DNA of 64,000 bases from Sinotaia quadrata (lineage: Eukaryota; Mollusca; Gastropoda; Architaenioglossa; Viviparidae), in the NCBI GenBank assembly GCA_028829895.1, contig CM054179.1, positions 111,735,221 to 111,799,220 on the forward strand. Reading direction: 5' to 3'. The notes under the pieces are model-generated. The model did not search any database. It worked only from the letters and a program-made list of their open reading frames with translations, and was not told the DNA's origin. The translations under genes were made by a program, and so were the position numbers. How positions within the stretch are numbered: position 1 is the first letter of the stretch; each line of letters begins with the position of its first letter. Below, in pieces: positions 11,489-22,347 of the stretch.

Positions 11489-11794
11489 GTTGGCCTCAGA
11501 CATATTCTCATAAAATATGTTGCATTTGTCATTTTAATATTTATTTTAATTCTAGTAGTGCTTTTAATTATATTATTGATTTTATCATAATAATTCATTT
11601 CATTTTAACATTGCTTTTTATTGTAATATTGATTTTAACTGGAATACTGATTTTAATTATAATATTGATTTTAATATGTTTTTCACAAGCTCTTGGAAAC
11701 TATAAGACTCAATTGCTCAAACTTAAAATAACGAAACCACTTAAAAAGCATTTGAATTTGTAAAATATGTCCACGATATGCTAGAACTCTTCTA

Positions 11795-11965
11795 GCTTCT
11801 ACAACCATGTTGTGAGCTTGTACAACCATGTCGTGAGCTTGTACAACCATGTCGTGAGCTTGTACAACCATGTCGTGAACTTGTACAACCATGTCGTGAA
11901 CTTGTACAACCATGTCGTGAGCTTGTACAACCATGTCGTGAACTTGTACAACCATGTCGTGAGTC
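11795..11965. repeat. 21-bp minisatellite
   Basis: About eight copies of a 21-bp unit containing cttgtacaaccatgtcgtga. Seven-residue periodic ORFs on the minus strand are artefacts. Confidence 0.97.
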
Positions 11966-12599
11966 TGTCTGAATCTTTGTAGCTAATCATGGTTCTGTGT
12001 TCACAATTACTTTTATTTTAAGATTTAGAAGCCAAATGTTATAAATTCTTAAAGAATATGTTATAAACTTTCTAAATTATGTCAAATCTCACAATGGACT
12101 TTATCAATCCCTCTGGTCTATTTTAGCTGCTAGCAGAAATTGAGATCAAGTTTAAAGCGACTTCATGCTGGTGGGTCATGCATTTGCATATAATGACAGA
12201 ACCATGATTCTGAGTCCTCATTTTTCTATATCTGTTTCCCCTTTGCTCTGAATAGATCTAGATGTAATTAAGAGTCAGTGGAAAATTCTGATCCCCCACA
12301 GTTTAGATTTGTGGGTATTTCATTGGATGACCTTACAATATTTGTTCAATGAGAACACAGCAATGGAAACAAATAACTCGTCACCAAGGCGAAGTTTCGC
12401 TATACATAATTTCGTATAGCTTGCCACACTCTCTTCAATGGTACATTATTGTACCATCTTATTTTTTCAAGCATCTCAAGTGGTGTCTAGGAACATTAAA
12501 ATTTTGTTAATTCAATCAGCATATCTTGCCACCATACATCACTTTACACACCACTCCCTGACATTAATGAATGAATGAACTGTAGAATAATTGAATTTT
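11966..12599. other. Unique spacer
   Basis: No exon, RNA gene or repeat recognised. Confidence 0.5.
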
Positions 12600-13060
12600 A
12601 TTTTAGAATATATACTGTATAGTAAGGAAATTATTCAAACATTCTTTCCTGGAAATATTGATGTCAAGTAATTTTTTCACTGTATTTGTCATATGTATAT
12701 TTGATTGTTGACATAATAAATTTATTCTTAAATTTATTGACCTTCTTACACATATTGATAACCTTATATTGGAGAAGAAAGTGGGTGGATAGGGGCTAGC
12801 TAAATATAGATTAAAGACAGATTTGTCTTCTCCTTTAGTAAGAAGTTTTCTACCTATGGAATACTGTGTGACATTAAATATTTATCTTTAAATGTTGTGG
12901 AAGAGAGAAAACGTTTACAGCGTCCGCATATACGCCAAGTGATAGAGACGAGTGGTGTCTGCTGGAGAATCATTAATAAAATAAATTAAGATTCTCATCA
13001 CTTGAAGTTAGTTTTGGATAATTAATTAATTCATAATAATCATATCCATTAACTAAGTGA
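12600..13060 (+). pseudogene. Decayed inverted copy of the 17.7-18.1 kb tail-exon region
   Basis: Reads along the plus strand as a diverged copy of the minus strand of about 17690-18080, including flanks. The segment matching the exon at 17858-17951 starts gtgggtggataggggctagc: the tail frame meets a TAG after a few codons, and the splice donor gtaaat has become attaaa. This is a broken exon copy from a local inverted duplication. Confidence 0.65.
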
Positions 13061-13712
13061 CATTGGACGTCACAGAATGAATTAAAATAACAAACATGTA
13101 CATGATGAATACTAATATATGCACACAAGCTTAATCATAACTACTGTACATAGTTCAATCATAAGTTCAAACTGACTGACCTTTCTCAGCAAAAACATTT
13201 CTGCCAGTGCGGGATGGACTCTGATCTTAGAGGCTGATTTTGGGGCGCACAAAGACAGTCAGGGATAATCACGTGGTCAGTCGGACTAAATATCTGGCGA
13301 ATTATTACAATTGAAGTACTAGTTTGGCCAAGATTGTATGATATCGCTAGCAATCACCAGAGTCAACAAGCTGACTCGGGCCCGATCAGACGAGTCTAAC
13401 AGTATTTTGAAGCCCTGAGAATCTGAAGATGAATGAAATTTCTGAAATTACCCCTCGTTCAGTCACACATTTAAACATTAAATGTCATTAAAAATGCATA
13501 TAAAGATGTATATTTACTTTTGCTTTCTGAGCTTTGAAGATGCACATCTTCACTGTTCCTGACCTGTCTTTTTAGCTTGTCTGTAAAGAAGTCACGATTG
13601 CCTTAATGACTATGTAAAGTTTTAAAGACTATGTAATGTTTTTAATGAATGTGTAAAGTTTTCAATATCTAGGTAAAGTTTAAGTACAAGACCACAAATA
13701 AGAAATACCAAT
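13061..13712. other. Unique spacer
   Basis: The stretch 13190-13440 is less AT-rich than its surroundings, but every frame is interrupted and no exon fits the cluster's phase rule. It may be remnant mobile DNA. Confidence 0.4.
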
Positions 13713-14095
13713 GTGTGATGTGTGTATGGATGGTATGCTAGACAAGGGAATTGTATGATGTGTATGGTTGGTATGTCAGACAAGGGAATTGCATGATGTG
13801 TATGGTTGGTATGTCAGACAAGGGAATTGTATGATGTGTATGGTTGGTATGCTAGACAAGGGAATTGTATGATGTGTATGGTTGGTATGTCAGACAAGGG
13901 AATTGTATGATGTGTATGGTTGGTATGCTAGACAAGGGAATTGTATGATGTGTATGGTTGGTATGTCAGACAAGGGAATTGTATGATGTGTATGGTTGGT
14001 ATGCTAGACAAGGGAATTGTATGATGTGTATGGTTGGTATGCTAGACAAGGGAATTGCATGATGTGTATGGTTGGTATATTATACAAGGGAATTG
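13713..14095. repeat. 38-bp minisatellite
   Basis: Around ten copies containing gatgtgtatggttggtatgt and agacaagggaattgtatgat, alternating tcaga and ctaga subtypes. Confidence 0.97.
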
Positions 14096-14177
14096 CAGAA
14101 TATGTGTAGGTGCGTTTTGAAAAGAGACGAGTACAATGAATTACTAATCATCTGTATACGCCTACTTCTATACAATT

Positions 14178-14331
14178 ATTCACACATATATTTAATAGTG
14201 CATTCATTCACACATGTATTTAATAGTGCATTCATTCACACATGTATTTAATAGTGCATTCATCCACACATGTATTTAATAGTGCATTCATCCACACATA
14301 TATTTAATAGTGCATTCATTCACACATGCGT
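14178..14331. repeat. 28-bp minisatellite
   Basis: About five copies containing cacacatgtatttaatagtg. Confidence 0.95.
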
Positions 14332-14799
14332 ACACACTTTTTGTGTATAAACATGCACACATATAATAGTACTATCATAAATAAATACACATTTGTTTAA
14401 GTTATGGATAGATATACATATGTGTATAAATGTAAACACACATACCTACATACTGACATCACACTTGTGTAGATCTGCATGTAATTCACTACAACAGACA
14501 CTAAAACGCAGATACCATCAAAACATGATAAAATTCAAACGTGCATAATACAAGAGATCGAGGAGGAGGGGTGCGCGCGCGTGTGTGTGTATGTGTGTGT
14601 ATACACATTACTCTTTTACTGAGTAGAATATGTGTGTGTAGTCGGTAATACATTTTACAGAAGAAACCGTTTTACTAGTTGACCGATAATGTACATATCA
14701 ACATTAGTAAAAGCACATTTAATATACATTTCTAGTCAGACATACAACATTTGATGACAACTTTTTCTCTCCTAGTCATAGATACAACTGACATAAGCA

Positions 14800-14857
14800 G
14801 TCTCATACACATAGTCACACACAATCAGAATAAAACACACTGGCACACAAGAATAGT

Positions 14858-14910
<53 letters not shown>

Positions 14911-15836
14911 ACTCATATGCAGTCATATTTACAGTCTCTCACTCTTTCACACACATACACTCACACAAACATAAAGTAAAAGAGCCATAAACACGCACAG
15001 TCTTACACATGCACAATTACACGAGCGCGGGCACTATCACACACACGTACACGCACGGTCACACACACACATTATCACACGTAGTCACACATGCACGCAG
15101 CTACACGTGCGCATTGTAACACACTCACGAACAGTCACACAGGTAATATTTACACAAATATTTATAGTCTCAAATAAGTCTCATACAGTCTCACGCGTAG
15201 TCACAAAATATGCAGTCACACAATCACATGCGCACACATTCACATTCACAAACAGGTATAATATCACACACACACACACACACACACATAAACGCAAGCA
15301 CGCACACACACACAAGAACAGTGACATACGCAAGCACACACACAGTTTTACGGACCTTCGCATACAGTCTCTCACACGCAAACAATTACACATAATCATA
15401 CGCGCAGCCTCACACAAATACCTAGTCATGTAGTCTGTCACACATGCTCTTTCACACGCAATCCCTCTAACACACAGTCACACAAACATTCGCACAAATT
15501 CACACGCAGTCTTATGCGCACGCAAGGTCATGCACATTCACACAATCTTACATATATGCAATCTCACAAAGTTTCACGCATAGCCACACACGCCCAGTCG
15601 TACTTATAGTCCACACATGCGCAGTCACTCTCACGAACAGTCACGCACATATACGCAGTCAGTCTCACATGCACAGTCACACATGCACAGAGGTCTTTTC
15701 ACGCTCATTTACATACCCAGCCATGCAAACAGTCTCAAACAGGATAGGTTCACGCAGTACAGGTTCATGCAGTCATACACAAAAACAGCGATATACACAA
15801 AGTCACATACTGTAAAACACGCGAACAAATCCTCAC
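14800..15836. repeat. Cryptic CA-rich region
   Basis: A kilobase of irregular tcacacacagtcacac-like sequence with a pure (CA)n core at about 14862-14908. His/Thr/Ser-rich ORFs here are artefacts. It directly abuts the donor of the TM exon 15837-15926. Confidence 0.9.
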
Positions 15837-15926
15837 TTTGAAAGTAAATACGCATAAATGGCGTGGACGCGGGTATGGCTAATATCAGCAAAACCAGTAC
15901 AACGACAAAAACTTCAATGTCTACGC
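15837..15926 (-). CDS. TM exon, probably gene A
   Basis: Acceptor aactattttcag above 15926, phase 1 entry, 29 codons plus one base, donor A|GTGAGG (phase 1). It encodes V-D-I-E then a strongly hydrophobic helix (V-F-V-V-V-L-V-L-L-I-L-A-I) and ends M-R-I-Y-F-Q. It matches the gene C TM exon in borders, donor (GTGAGG in both), position of an acidic residue just before the helix, the shared V-L-L-I-L core and the Y-F ending, so it is a paralogous exon. Phase fits directly after the stem exon 19582-19620 (G|GC gives Gly), giving T-T-G-V-D-I-E. A second signal exon and tail fragments (17.0-18.0 kb) lie between them, so assignment to gene A rests on those being an inserted duplicate. Confidence 0.7.
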
Positions 15927-16883
15927 CTGAAAATAGTTAAATCGAAATAGAAATATTTCAATAAAAGTTAATGTTATTGTTTAATAATAAATAATTAATA
16001 CTTAAATATACTATTCGTCGAAATTAGTTATTAAAAATATGTAATCTTTATCAAAATCAATCGTCGTTGTCGTCGTTGTGGTCACCATCATCTTCATCAG
16101 TATTTGAAACTACTTAAATGAAGAACATAAAATTAGAAAACAGAAACAAAAACTCGATTCTTAATGTCTAGGCTTTCTGTATTCTTTTTCTTTCTTTTTT
16201 CATTTTACTATTTTTTAATTCTTCTTTTGTCATTTTTTATGGGGTGTCTTTCAGATTGGTACTTTGAGATTGTACGGTACAAGAGCTAATATATGAGTAT
16301 ATTAGATAAACATTAAATCAATGGTCTCTTAGGTGTCTTTTGCATCCCCCCTCCCCGCCCATTTTTGTTAATTTGGAATATCTTCTGTATCGAGGCTTTA
16401 TGGAAAGTTTTAAAGTTAAGTCATAAAACTTCTTGAAGACTCACAGACCTAAACCAAATATATGTATAATATTACAGACTGAAAAATAACGACTACCAAT
16501 AAACTGCAGTTAGTTGTCTACGGTATTAGGAATGCAAGCTTTAGATGGTAATTTAATGTTCTTAAACAAGTTTTCTATGAAAACACACCTTTACCGTGCT
16601 CTTTGGATGGTGTTCATAATGACGTTTTAATTAACGATGAGTTGCAATTGCATCACAAAAGCGCAATGACGTCATACATCACTTCAAGCCGGTTTCGGAT
16701 CGAAACAATTAAACCAGTTTAAAATCGTCACAGTAAAAACCTATCTATAGTGCCTTTAACTGATGTTGTTTATGCCTATCAATAAATATACATGCCTTTT
16801 TCATATGTATCCTGGTTTGCTGTCATCGATGCATCTGCAATATTAAAAATAAATATATAAATGAGGTGTATGTCAGGGAGAGA

Positions 16884-16885
<2 letters not shown>
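15927..16885. other. AT-rich spacer or intron
   Basis: No Ig exon could be found here, although one would be expected between the signal exon at 17026 and the TM exon at 15837 if those formed a separate gene. Confidence 0.5.

Positions 16886-16954
<69 letters not shown>
16886..16954. repeat. (GT)n microsatellite
   Basis: About 68 bases of pure GT in the intron after signal exon 17026-17092; absent from the inverted copy near 30.59 kb. Confidence 0.98.
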
Positions 16955-16955
<1 letters not shown>

Positions 16956-17025
16956 ACTTGATACTTTTATTGCCTTCCACACATACATTTCTCTATAGCA
17001 CAAATGCTCAAAAATAATCACTTAC

Positions 17026-17092
17026 CATTTTCAAGAGCACAAGAAAGGGCGACACATTTTGCAACAAAAAACAAATAGAATATTAAAAACAT
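17026..17092 (-). CDS. Signal-peptide exon (copy of gene C exon 1)
   Basis: ATG at 17092-17090, 22 codons, donor G|GTAAGT, phase 1. The peptide differs from the gene C signal exon only in the hydrophobic core (L-F-F-V-A against F-V-F-M-A); both end C-A-L-E-N-G. The intact frame and donor suggest it could still serve as a first exon. No Ig exon follows before the TM exon at 15837, so the gene it starts is either lost or skips to distant exons. It lies inside the inverted duplication. Confidence 0.65.
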
Positions 17093-17184
17093 TACAAATT
17101 TCACAATAAACGACGACTAAGGATGTTAATGGCGACAACTGTCAGATAGCGAGTGAATTTAGAGCAGTGTTAAGTCGTTGACGT

Positions 17185-17241
<57 letters not shown>

Positions 17242-17375
17242 CTTTGTTTCAAGTTCGGGTCATCACAATTTAGTCACTTCCTGCTTTAACACTCAGTAAA
17301 TATTTCTTGTTTCCTTCAACCAGAGTTTAGAATCAGTAGGTCCAATTTAGAAAACGAAAAATTAATTCAGTAATT

Positions 17376-17572
17376 TTAAATGCATGTAACATGGCAAATA
17401 TATTGCTGATGTACAGGCAGACCTATAATTTTTGCCCTCTTTTCTAACTGCCTGATAATCTCGTCCATGTGATCTTCCTTTTCATTAAATGGATGAAAGT
17501 GAAATTTTATGTTTGTTTCGCGGCTCGGTGCCTCTGCTATCGGTTCCGAGTTGGGCCTTTCTGTCTATATTT
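17376..17572 (-). pseudogene. Truncated tail exon (copy of 29894-30204)
   Basis: The frame from about 17548 to the TAA at 17376-17378 encodes a peptide matching the plus-strand tail exon: F-H-F-H-P-F-N-E-K-E-D-H-M-D-E is identical between them, and the end K-R-A-K-I-I-G-L-P-V-H parallels K-R-A-R-I-L-G-L-P-V-H. Upstream, the match becomes frameshifted and then gives way to TC-rich and TATC repeats, so the acceptor and the first half of the exon are gone. It is most likely non-functional unless a new acceptor in the TC tract is used. Confidence 0.65.
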
Positions 17573-17857
17573 TGCTGTCTAAACTCTCTCTTCTTTCTCT
17601 CTCTTTTCTTTTCTCTCTCCCTCTTTTCTATCTATCTATCTAAATATATATATATATATTGTGATGCCAATGCCGTCTAGTTAATGGTTATTATTATTAA
17701 TTAATTAATTAATCATCCATAACTAATAACAAGTGGTGAGAATCTTAATTAATGTTATTAATAATTTTCCAGCTAATATAACTCGTTTCTCTCACTTGGC
17801 GGATATGCGAGCGCTGTAAACATTTTCTCTTCCACAACATTAAAGACAAACATTTAC

Positions 17858-17951
17858 CGTCACACACTATTTCTGTAGGTGGAAAACGTCTTAGTAAAGG
17901 AGAAGATAAATCCGTCTTTGAATCTATACTTAGCGAGTCCCCATCCACCCA
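17858..17951 (-). CDS. Possible cytoplasmic exon
   Basis: Open frame of 31 codons with donor G|GTAAAT (phase 1), encoding a polar, Ser/Asp-rich segment (D-G-D-S-L-S-I-D-S-K-T-D-L-S-S-P) and then R-R-F-P-P-T-E-I-V-C-D. The acceptor is weak (AG at 17952-17953 or 17956-17957, with no good pyrimidine tract), so the 5' border and entry phase are uncertain. Its exit phase would join a tail exon of the 29894-30204 type, a copy of which lies just downstream (17376-17572). A broken copy is at 12600-13060. It could be a cytoplasmic exon of gene A or of a decayed relative. Confidence 0.4.
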
Positions 17952-18959
17952 CTTTCTTTATGAATATGTGAAAAATGTTCAATAAATTTATCATATGAAC
18001 AATCAAATATACATATAACAATTAATATGAAGAGATTACTTGACGTCAATATTTCCATGAAACAATGTTCGAATAATTTTAATACCTATACAGTCTTGTA
18101 TCCCTAAACACAATTCAACAGATTAGTGTCAATACAAATCACAGCATAGTTCTTATAAGAGATCAGAAATAGAGTTATTAGAGATAAGCGATAATAGTTC
18201 TACATAACCTTGTCTAGGCAAAGCTGCAATAGTAATTTTATTGTTCACGTTATTACTGTCAATTCCACATTTCCCTTCTCACGTTGCAGAATACAGAATC
18301 CTGCTATTCTCTTCTGGCCATCTGGTGCTCTTCCGTATTAGCTCCCTCAGGAAGAACAACAATTGTAGCCATTTCTAGTAACTTCCTTGTACCAGAAATT
18401 GTTGGATGTAGTCAGCATACATCAACTGAGTGCAGTGTGTTCCTTACACTTACACACTGTGTTCGATACTTCTCATATCTACCACAGTCACCATACCACA
18501 TCATACCACAGTCACCATAGATTTATAATCAGTAAACCAAGAGATTCAGGTAAAACAAGGAAAGACTGCTTATTCCCTGTAAAATATAATCATGGAACAA
18601 ACTTTAAGTTTCCAGTTTATTCATCCTTAACTCCATTCTCTCTTACATTCAAGCCTTGCCTTACAGTTTCCTGCATCAGTATTAGCCTGATACTTGCACA
18701 CAGCATAATAAATACAGCATATTAATTTTATGAGTGCATCCACTAAAAACATTGTCAAGTGTCTAATTACTATATACGAGATCTTAGTTCAAATATTTGT
18801 AGAAATAATAATCTATTCACATAATACATCTCTACGTTAGACACAAGTATAACATAACAATAGCAAAATGCACGAATATTTCTATGTCCATTCTCTCTCA
18901 ATCAGTCAGATAACTCACCATTAAGTTAATGGCTGCCTTTCATGAACTGACTTCTTGCC
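17952..18959. other. Spacer, mixed remnants
   Basis: 18280-18500 has longer open frames on the plus strand but no recognisable product or splice context; probably mobile-element-derived. I found no TM exon here for gene A. Confidence 0.4.
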
Positions 18960-19290
18960 CCTCCAAAATCAAAGTGATTAGACAATAAAAATTCTCTACA
19001 GCAGGTTAACGTTTAATCTCAGCTCATTGGCTGGTCTCATTCCCATAAATCTTAACCATTTGATTATAATAAAAGCTACTCATCCAGTTGGAACTGTTTG
19101 GATTGCATCAGCAATTTCTAGCATATTCTCAGCTCGAGTGTTTACTCCAACTCTGACACTTACAAAAATACTACCATAAGGAGTGCCCAAGGATGGATCA
19201 CTTCGACATTTTAACAATTTATATAACAATTAAGTCTAGAAATAAGGATAGACAAATTTACTCCACTATGCTGTATAAAATTATTTTAAA
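18960..19290 (+). mobile_element. 3' fragment of LTR-like element
   Basis: About 300 bp matching the right end of the element at 46370-47892 in the same orientation; shared phrases include aattctctacagcaggt, ataaggagtgcccaagg and caatttatataacaattaag. It is truncated at its left side. Confidence 0.7.
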
Positions 19291-19309
19291 TTGTTATATT
19301 ATAACTGCG

Positions 19310-19510
19310 TCACTTATACAGATTGTTGTATGTGATAATTATTCCCAATAAGTAGAAAGCAGAATGAGGAAAGACTGGATGGAAGACTGAGTACAGACTG
19401 AAAAGTGGGATGAGAATTGAGTAGAAATAAAGATGATGGACGATAGTATACAGAAAAATGAGCAATGAAAGTATTAGCTCTACTAATTTGGCGTAGGCGT
19501 CAAACGTACT
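19310..19510 (+). repeat. Dispersed repeat, direct copy at 31081-31255
   Basis: Diverged but collinear with 31081-31255 (tgtgataattattcccaata against tgataattatttccattgag, then gaaaagtgggatgag). No coding role seen. A poly-G/C tract follows at 19541-19558. Confidence 0.6.
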
Positions 19511-19581
19511 CTTATACGCACATAAACACAACACACACGCGCCCCCCCCCCCGCCCCCCATATTTTCACAAAATTACTCAC

Positions 19582-19620
19582 CTGTAGTTAATGCAACGTC
19601 CTCTGATCTGGTACTAGGTC
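19582..19620 (-). CDS. Gene A stem exon
   Basis: Acceptor aacaattttag above 19620, donor G|GTGAGT, phase 1 at both ends, 39 bases. It encodes G-P-S-T-R-S-E-D-V-A-L-T-T-G, a short Ser/Thr-rich stem like the gene C stem exons 36371-36415 and 40493-40522. It joins in frame after the Ig exon 21168-21500. Confidence 0.65.
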
Positions 19621-20082
19621 CTAAAATTGTTAAACATGGAAATAAACATTGACGATGAGGGATAATATTACTGAAAATGTAAAAGGTTATTTGTGTTTAT
19701 GTCAGTCTGATTTATGTGCGTGAGTTTTTACAAATTAAATATCACATTAAATATTGCAAGGCATAATAAATGATTCACTTATACTTTCGCAAAAAAATAA
19801 AGTTGTTAAAATGCGTAAATCGTCTGTTTCGAATGTAGAAGTGTTACGTAATTAATAATAAATAACCAAACATTTATAATATTCCAAATAAAACTAGAAT
19901 TTAATATTTATATATTCAAAATGAGAAATGCAAAGAAAGTACCATTTTCGGAGAAGGGTAAATACAAATACGTGTTTGTTTGCGAGTGTCGATTAATTGT
20001 TTTCTCGCTTTTGTCTTAGTAATTGAAGTTTTCTAACAAGAACCGAAATCATATTTAATAGTTAAGCCATAAAACCTCTGGG

Positions 20083-20086
<4 letters not shown>

Positions 20087-20155
<69 letters not shown>
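20087..20155. repeat. (GT)n microsatellite
   Basis: About 70 bases of GT in the gene A intron between Ig and stem exons; not present at the matching place in the right arm. Confidence 0.98.
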
Positions 20156-20157
<2 letters not shown>

Positions 20158-21167
20158 GGGGTTGTGGTGAGTGAGAGAGACAGTGTTTGTGTTCGACATT
20201 CAATTATGCCCAGCTGAATCACCCCTTTCGTAGAACCTGGGATGATAATTGTTGATGCACAAACAATTACTAATTTTGATCAAAGTCGTGTCTACACGTC
20301 GTGAGTTTTCGACCCACGGTCAGTGTACGTAGACAATACAAATGTTACAGTATAGAGTTATACGCAATGAAATAATAAAGAATTTAACAAACGGACCTAT
20401 GAAGTAAAAACAAATATTTATATTAATAAAAAGATGAGAACAAAGTTTGTTATCTAAATGCAGCCTAGATAACTACATACACGGAACCCGTAGTCCTATT
20501 CTATTTCTGGAGTATTCAGTGAATATAGTTCATCTCTTTTAGTATAGACACTGTTCGCTTATATGTACAACTACAGTTCAATATAAACCAATTATTTTAC
20601 TTACAGAAGTTCAAAAAGGGGTCAACTGTGCAAATCAGTAGTGTTTGGTGTATTTATAGCCAATTTCAAGTCGTAATCCTAGTTGATTTTGTTGTAAACG
20701 CGATTGAAAGAGTATCTTTCTATGATATTTTGCAATATACACAAACGTTATAATGTACACATACTCGCTTGATGACGACACAGAAGGCCACACAATTACT
20801 CTTTTATGCCAAAGTATGACACTTGACAAAAATAAAACATCCTTTGCACTAGTGACACACACTACTGCATGAATACCTTTCATGTTCACGAAGCAAAGAA
20901 ACGAGCCTTTACCGAGTTTTGGCCAGAAACGTATAGCCACTCGGTGTTATCATGCAGCGATCACGTGCATCAATGACAAATTTTATTTTTATTTTAAAAC
21001 AAAATTCACGAGCTTTATAAAAGTTTTAGTGATTACAATATAATATTTGCCAGCGTGATTGAAATTCGTGGTTTTATATAATATGATGAGGATTCCTGTT
21101 CACTCGATCACTACAACATTTTGGCAAACCTCTGGTGTAATAAATACGAAAAGACATTTACACTTAC

Positions 21168-21500
21168 CGTCGTTAGTGAAGTTTAGTGAATAGGTCTTTT
21201 TAACATTATTCAGGGTAGAAGATTCGATATATGTTACAGTACAACTAATCTCTCTTGTCTCCCCTGTCCGAAGTTCTGGAATAACTTTCACATACACGGT
21301 GCTTTCCTCTACCAAACATGACGCAAATGCTTGACTTGTCTTGCATTCATCGGTGAGTTTAAGGTATGAAACTAAAGAGAGATTACTGGATGACGAATAA
21401 AATATCTTTATTGAAATGAAATATTTGTCAACATTTCCGCCACACTGAACGTATTGAAGACTTTTGCTAACTCTGGTGAAGCTTGTAAATGTTATTTCCG
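21168..21500 (-). CDS. Gene A Ig-like domain exon
   Basis: Acceptor tttttttcttag above 21500, phase 1 entry, 110 full codons, donor G|GTAAGT (phase 1), 333 bases: the classic symmetrical one-exon Ig module. Residues 24-133 have four Cys (42, 75, 84, 109) at spacings also seen in gene C (43, 74, 83, 108), the shared block E-C-K-T-S, a C-L-V-E-E-S-T-V-Y-V-K-V strand and E-I-S-C-T-V near the end, plus sequons N-L-S and N-F-T. Compared with the gene D copy I count about 12 amino-acid differences and one single-residue indel by eye, with frame and splice sites intact in both. The exact Ig class (C2, I or divergent V) cannot be set by eye. Confidence 0.8.
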
Positions 21501-22189
21501 CTAAGAAAAAAAGACACACAGGCAAACAAACAAACTTTAACTCAGCAATAAATATTTTATTAAAGTGGTTATGTACAGCTGAAAGACCATGAGAAAAGGT
21601 CTCTAGGTGAATGATGAAAATAAGCTAAATTATCAGAATTATATTTAGATGATTACAGTGAATTTTTTAAAAGTTGTATTTCCCTAATGGATATTGTCAT
21701 ATTAACGATTACAAATAATGTTTCTGCAAGATTTTCAAAGCTATAAATGTACTCAAAAGAACATCAGAGGACCACATAACTACTAGTTTGTTTTAAAGCT
21801 ATAGCACATAAGAAAGGCAAATCGTCCTTGTTTAAGTGTTTTATACCTGTTTTAACTGCACACAACACCGAAAAACATTCTTGACTGGGTTCTGGTCTAG
21901 AACATCTTAGTTTCTGTCGTCAAGCTGTCAATTCGTACATAATGGAGAACTTTGCTTTTTATTTACCATCGACACTAAAATAACAGCTTTTATAAACGTT
22001 GATGGCTACTTTAAATTTGCCAGGCATTATTTATAAAAGTGGAAATTACTTTAAAAATCTGTTTGTTTGCTTTCTACTAAATATAAACTTGATGTGGATT
22101 CATTTTGACTTGGTTTCTAACATAAACTGAATCCAACATACCTATGATAAAAAGAATGTCTTAAAAGTCAAACATTTGCAAGATGAAAA

Positions 22190-22275
22190 TTGTCTTTGAT
22201 AATGACGTCGACAATGATGATGATGACGACTACGACGACGATGATGGTTGTGGTGGTGGTGGTACACCGTCTACA
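22190..22275. repeat. Trinucleotide (GAT/GAC/GGT) tract
   Basis: Imperfect triplet repeat in the intron between signal and Ig exons of gene A; the copy in gene D is at about 62028-62095. Read on the gene strand, one frame is an Ile/Val-rich run in both copies. Confidence 0.9.
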
Positions 22276-22347
22276 ACAACTACTACTGTCTGGATTTTAA
22301 GTAAACAGGAATCAAGCACACAGACATCAAAATAAAGAAATAAAATG

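Larger units (their letters stand above)
16940..17572 (-). repeat. Inverted duplicate of 29990-30600 (tail plus signal cassette)
   Basis: The minus strand reads closely parallel to plus 29990-30600: end of a tail exon, its 3' flank, the spacer and the next signal exon with its donor. Shared phrases include cacatggacga, gtgttaaagcaggaagtgac and gtgtggaaggcaataaaagt. A (GT)(AT)n tract at 17186-17240 is inserted only in this copy, and the 5' half of the tail exon is replaced by (TC)n and TATC repeats. Confidence 0.85.

Noticed and set aside
13190..13440. Possible missing Ig exon for the signal exon at 17026
   Set aside because: All frames are interrupted and no Cys pattern of the family is present.
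19310..19561. Gly-start hydrophobic minus-strand ORF as a TM exon of gene A
   Set aside because: It runs through a G/C homopolymer and a dispersed repeat also found at 31.1 kb, with no suitable donor.
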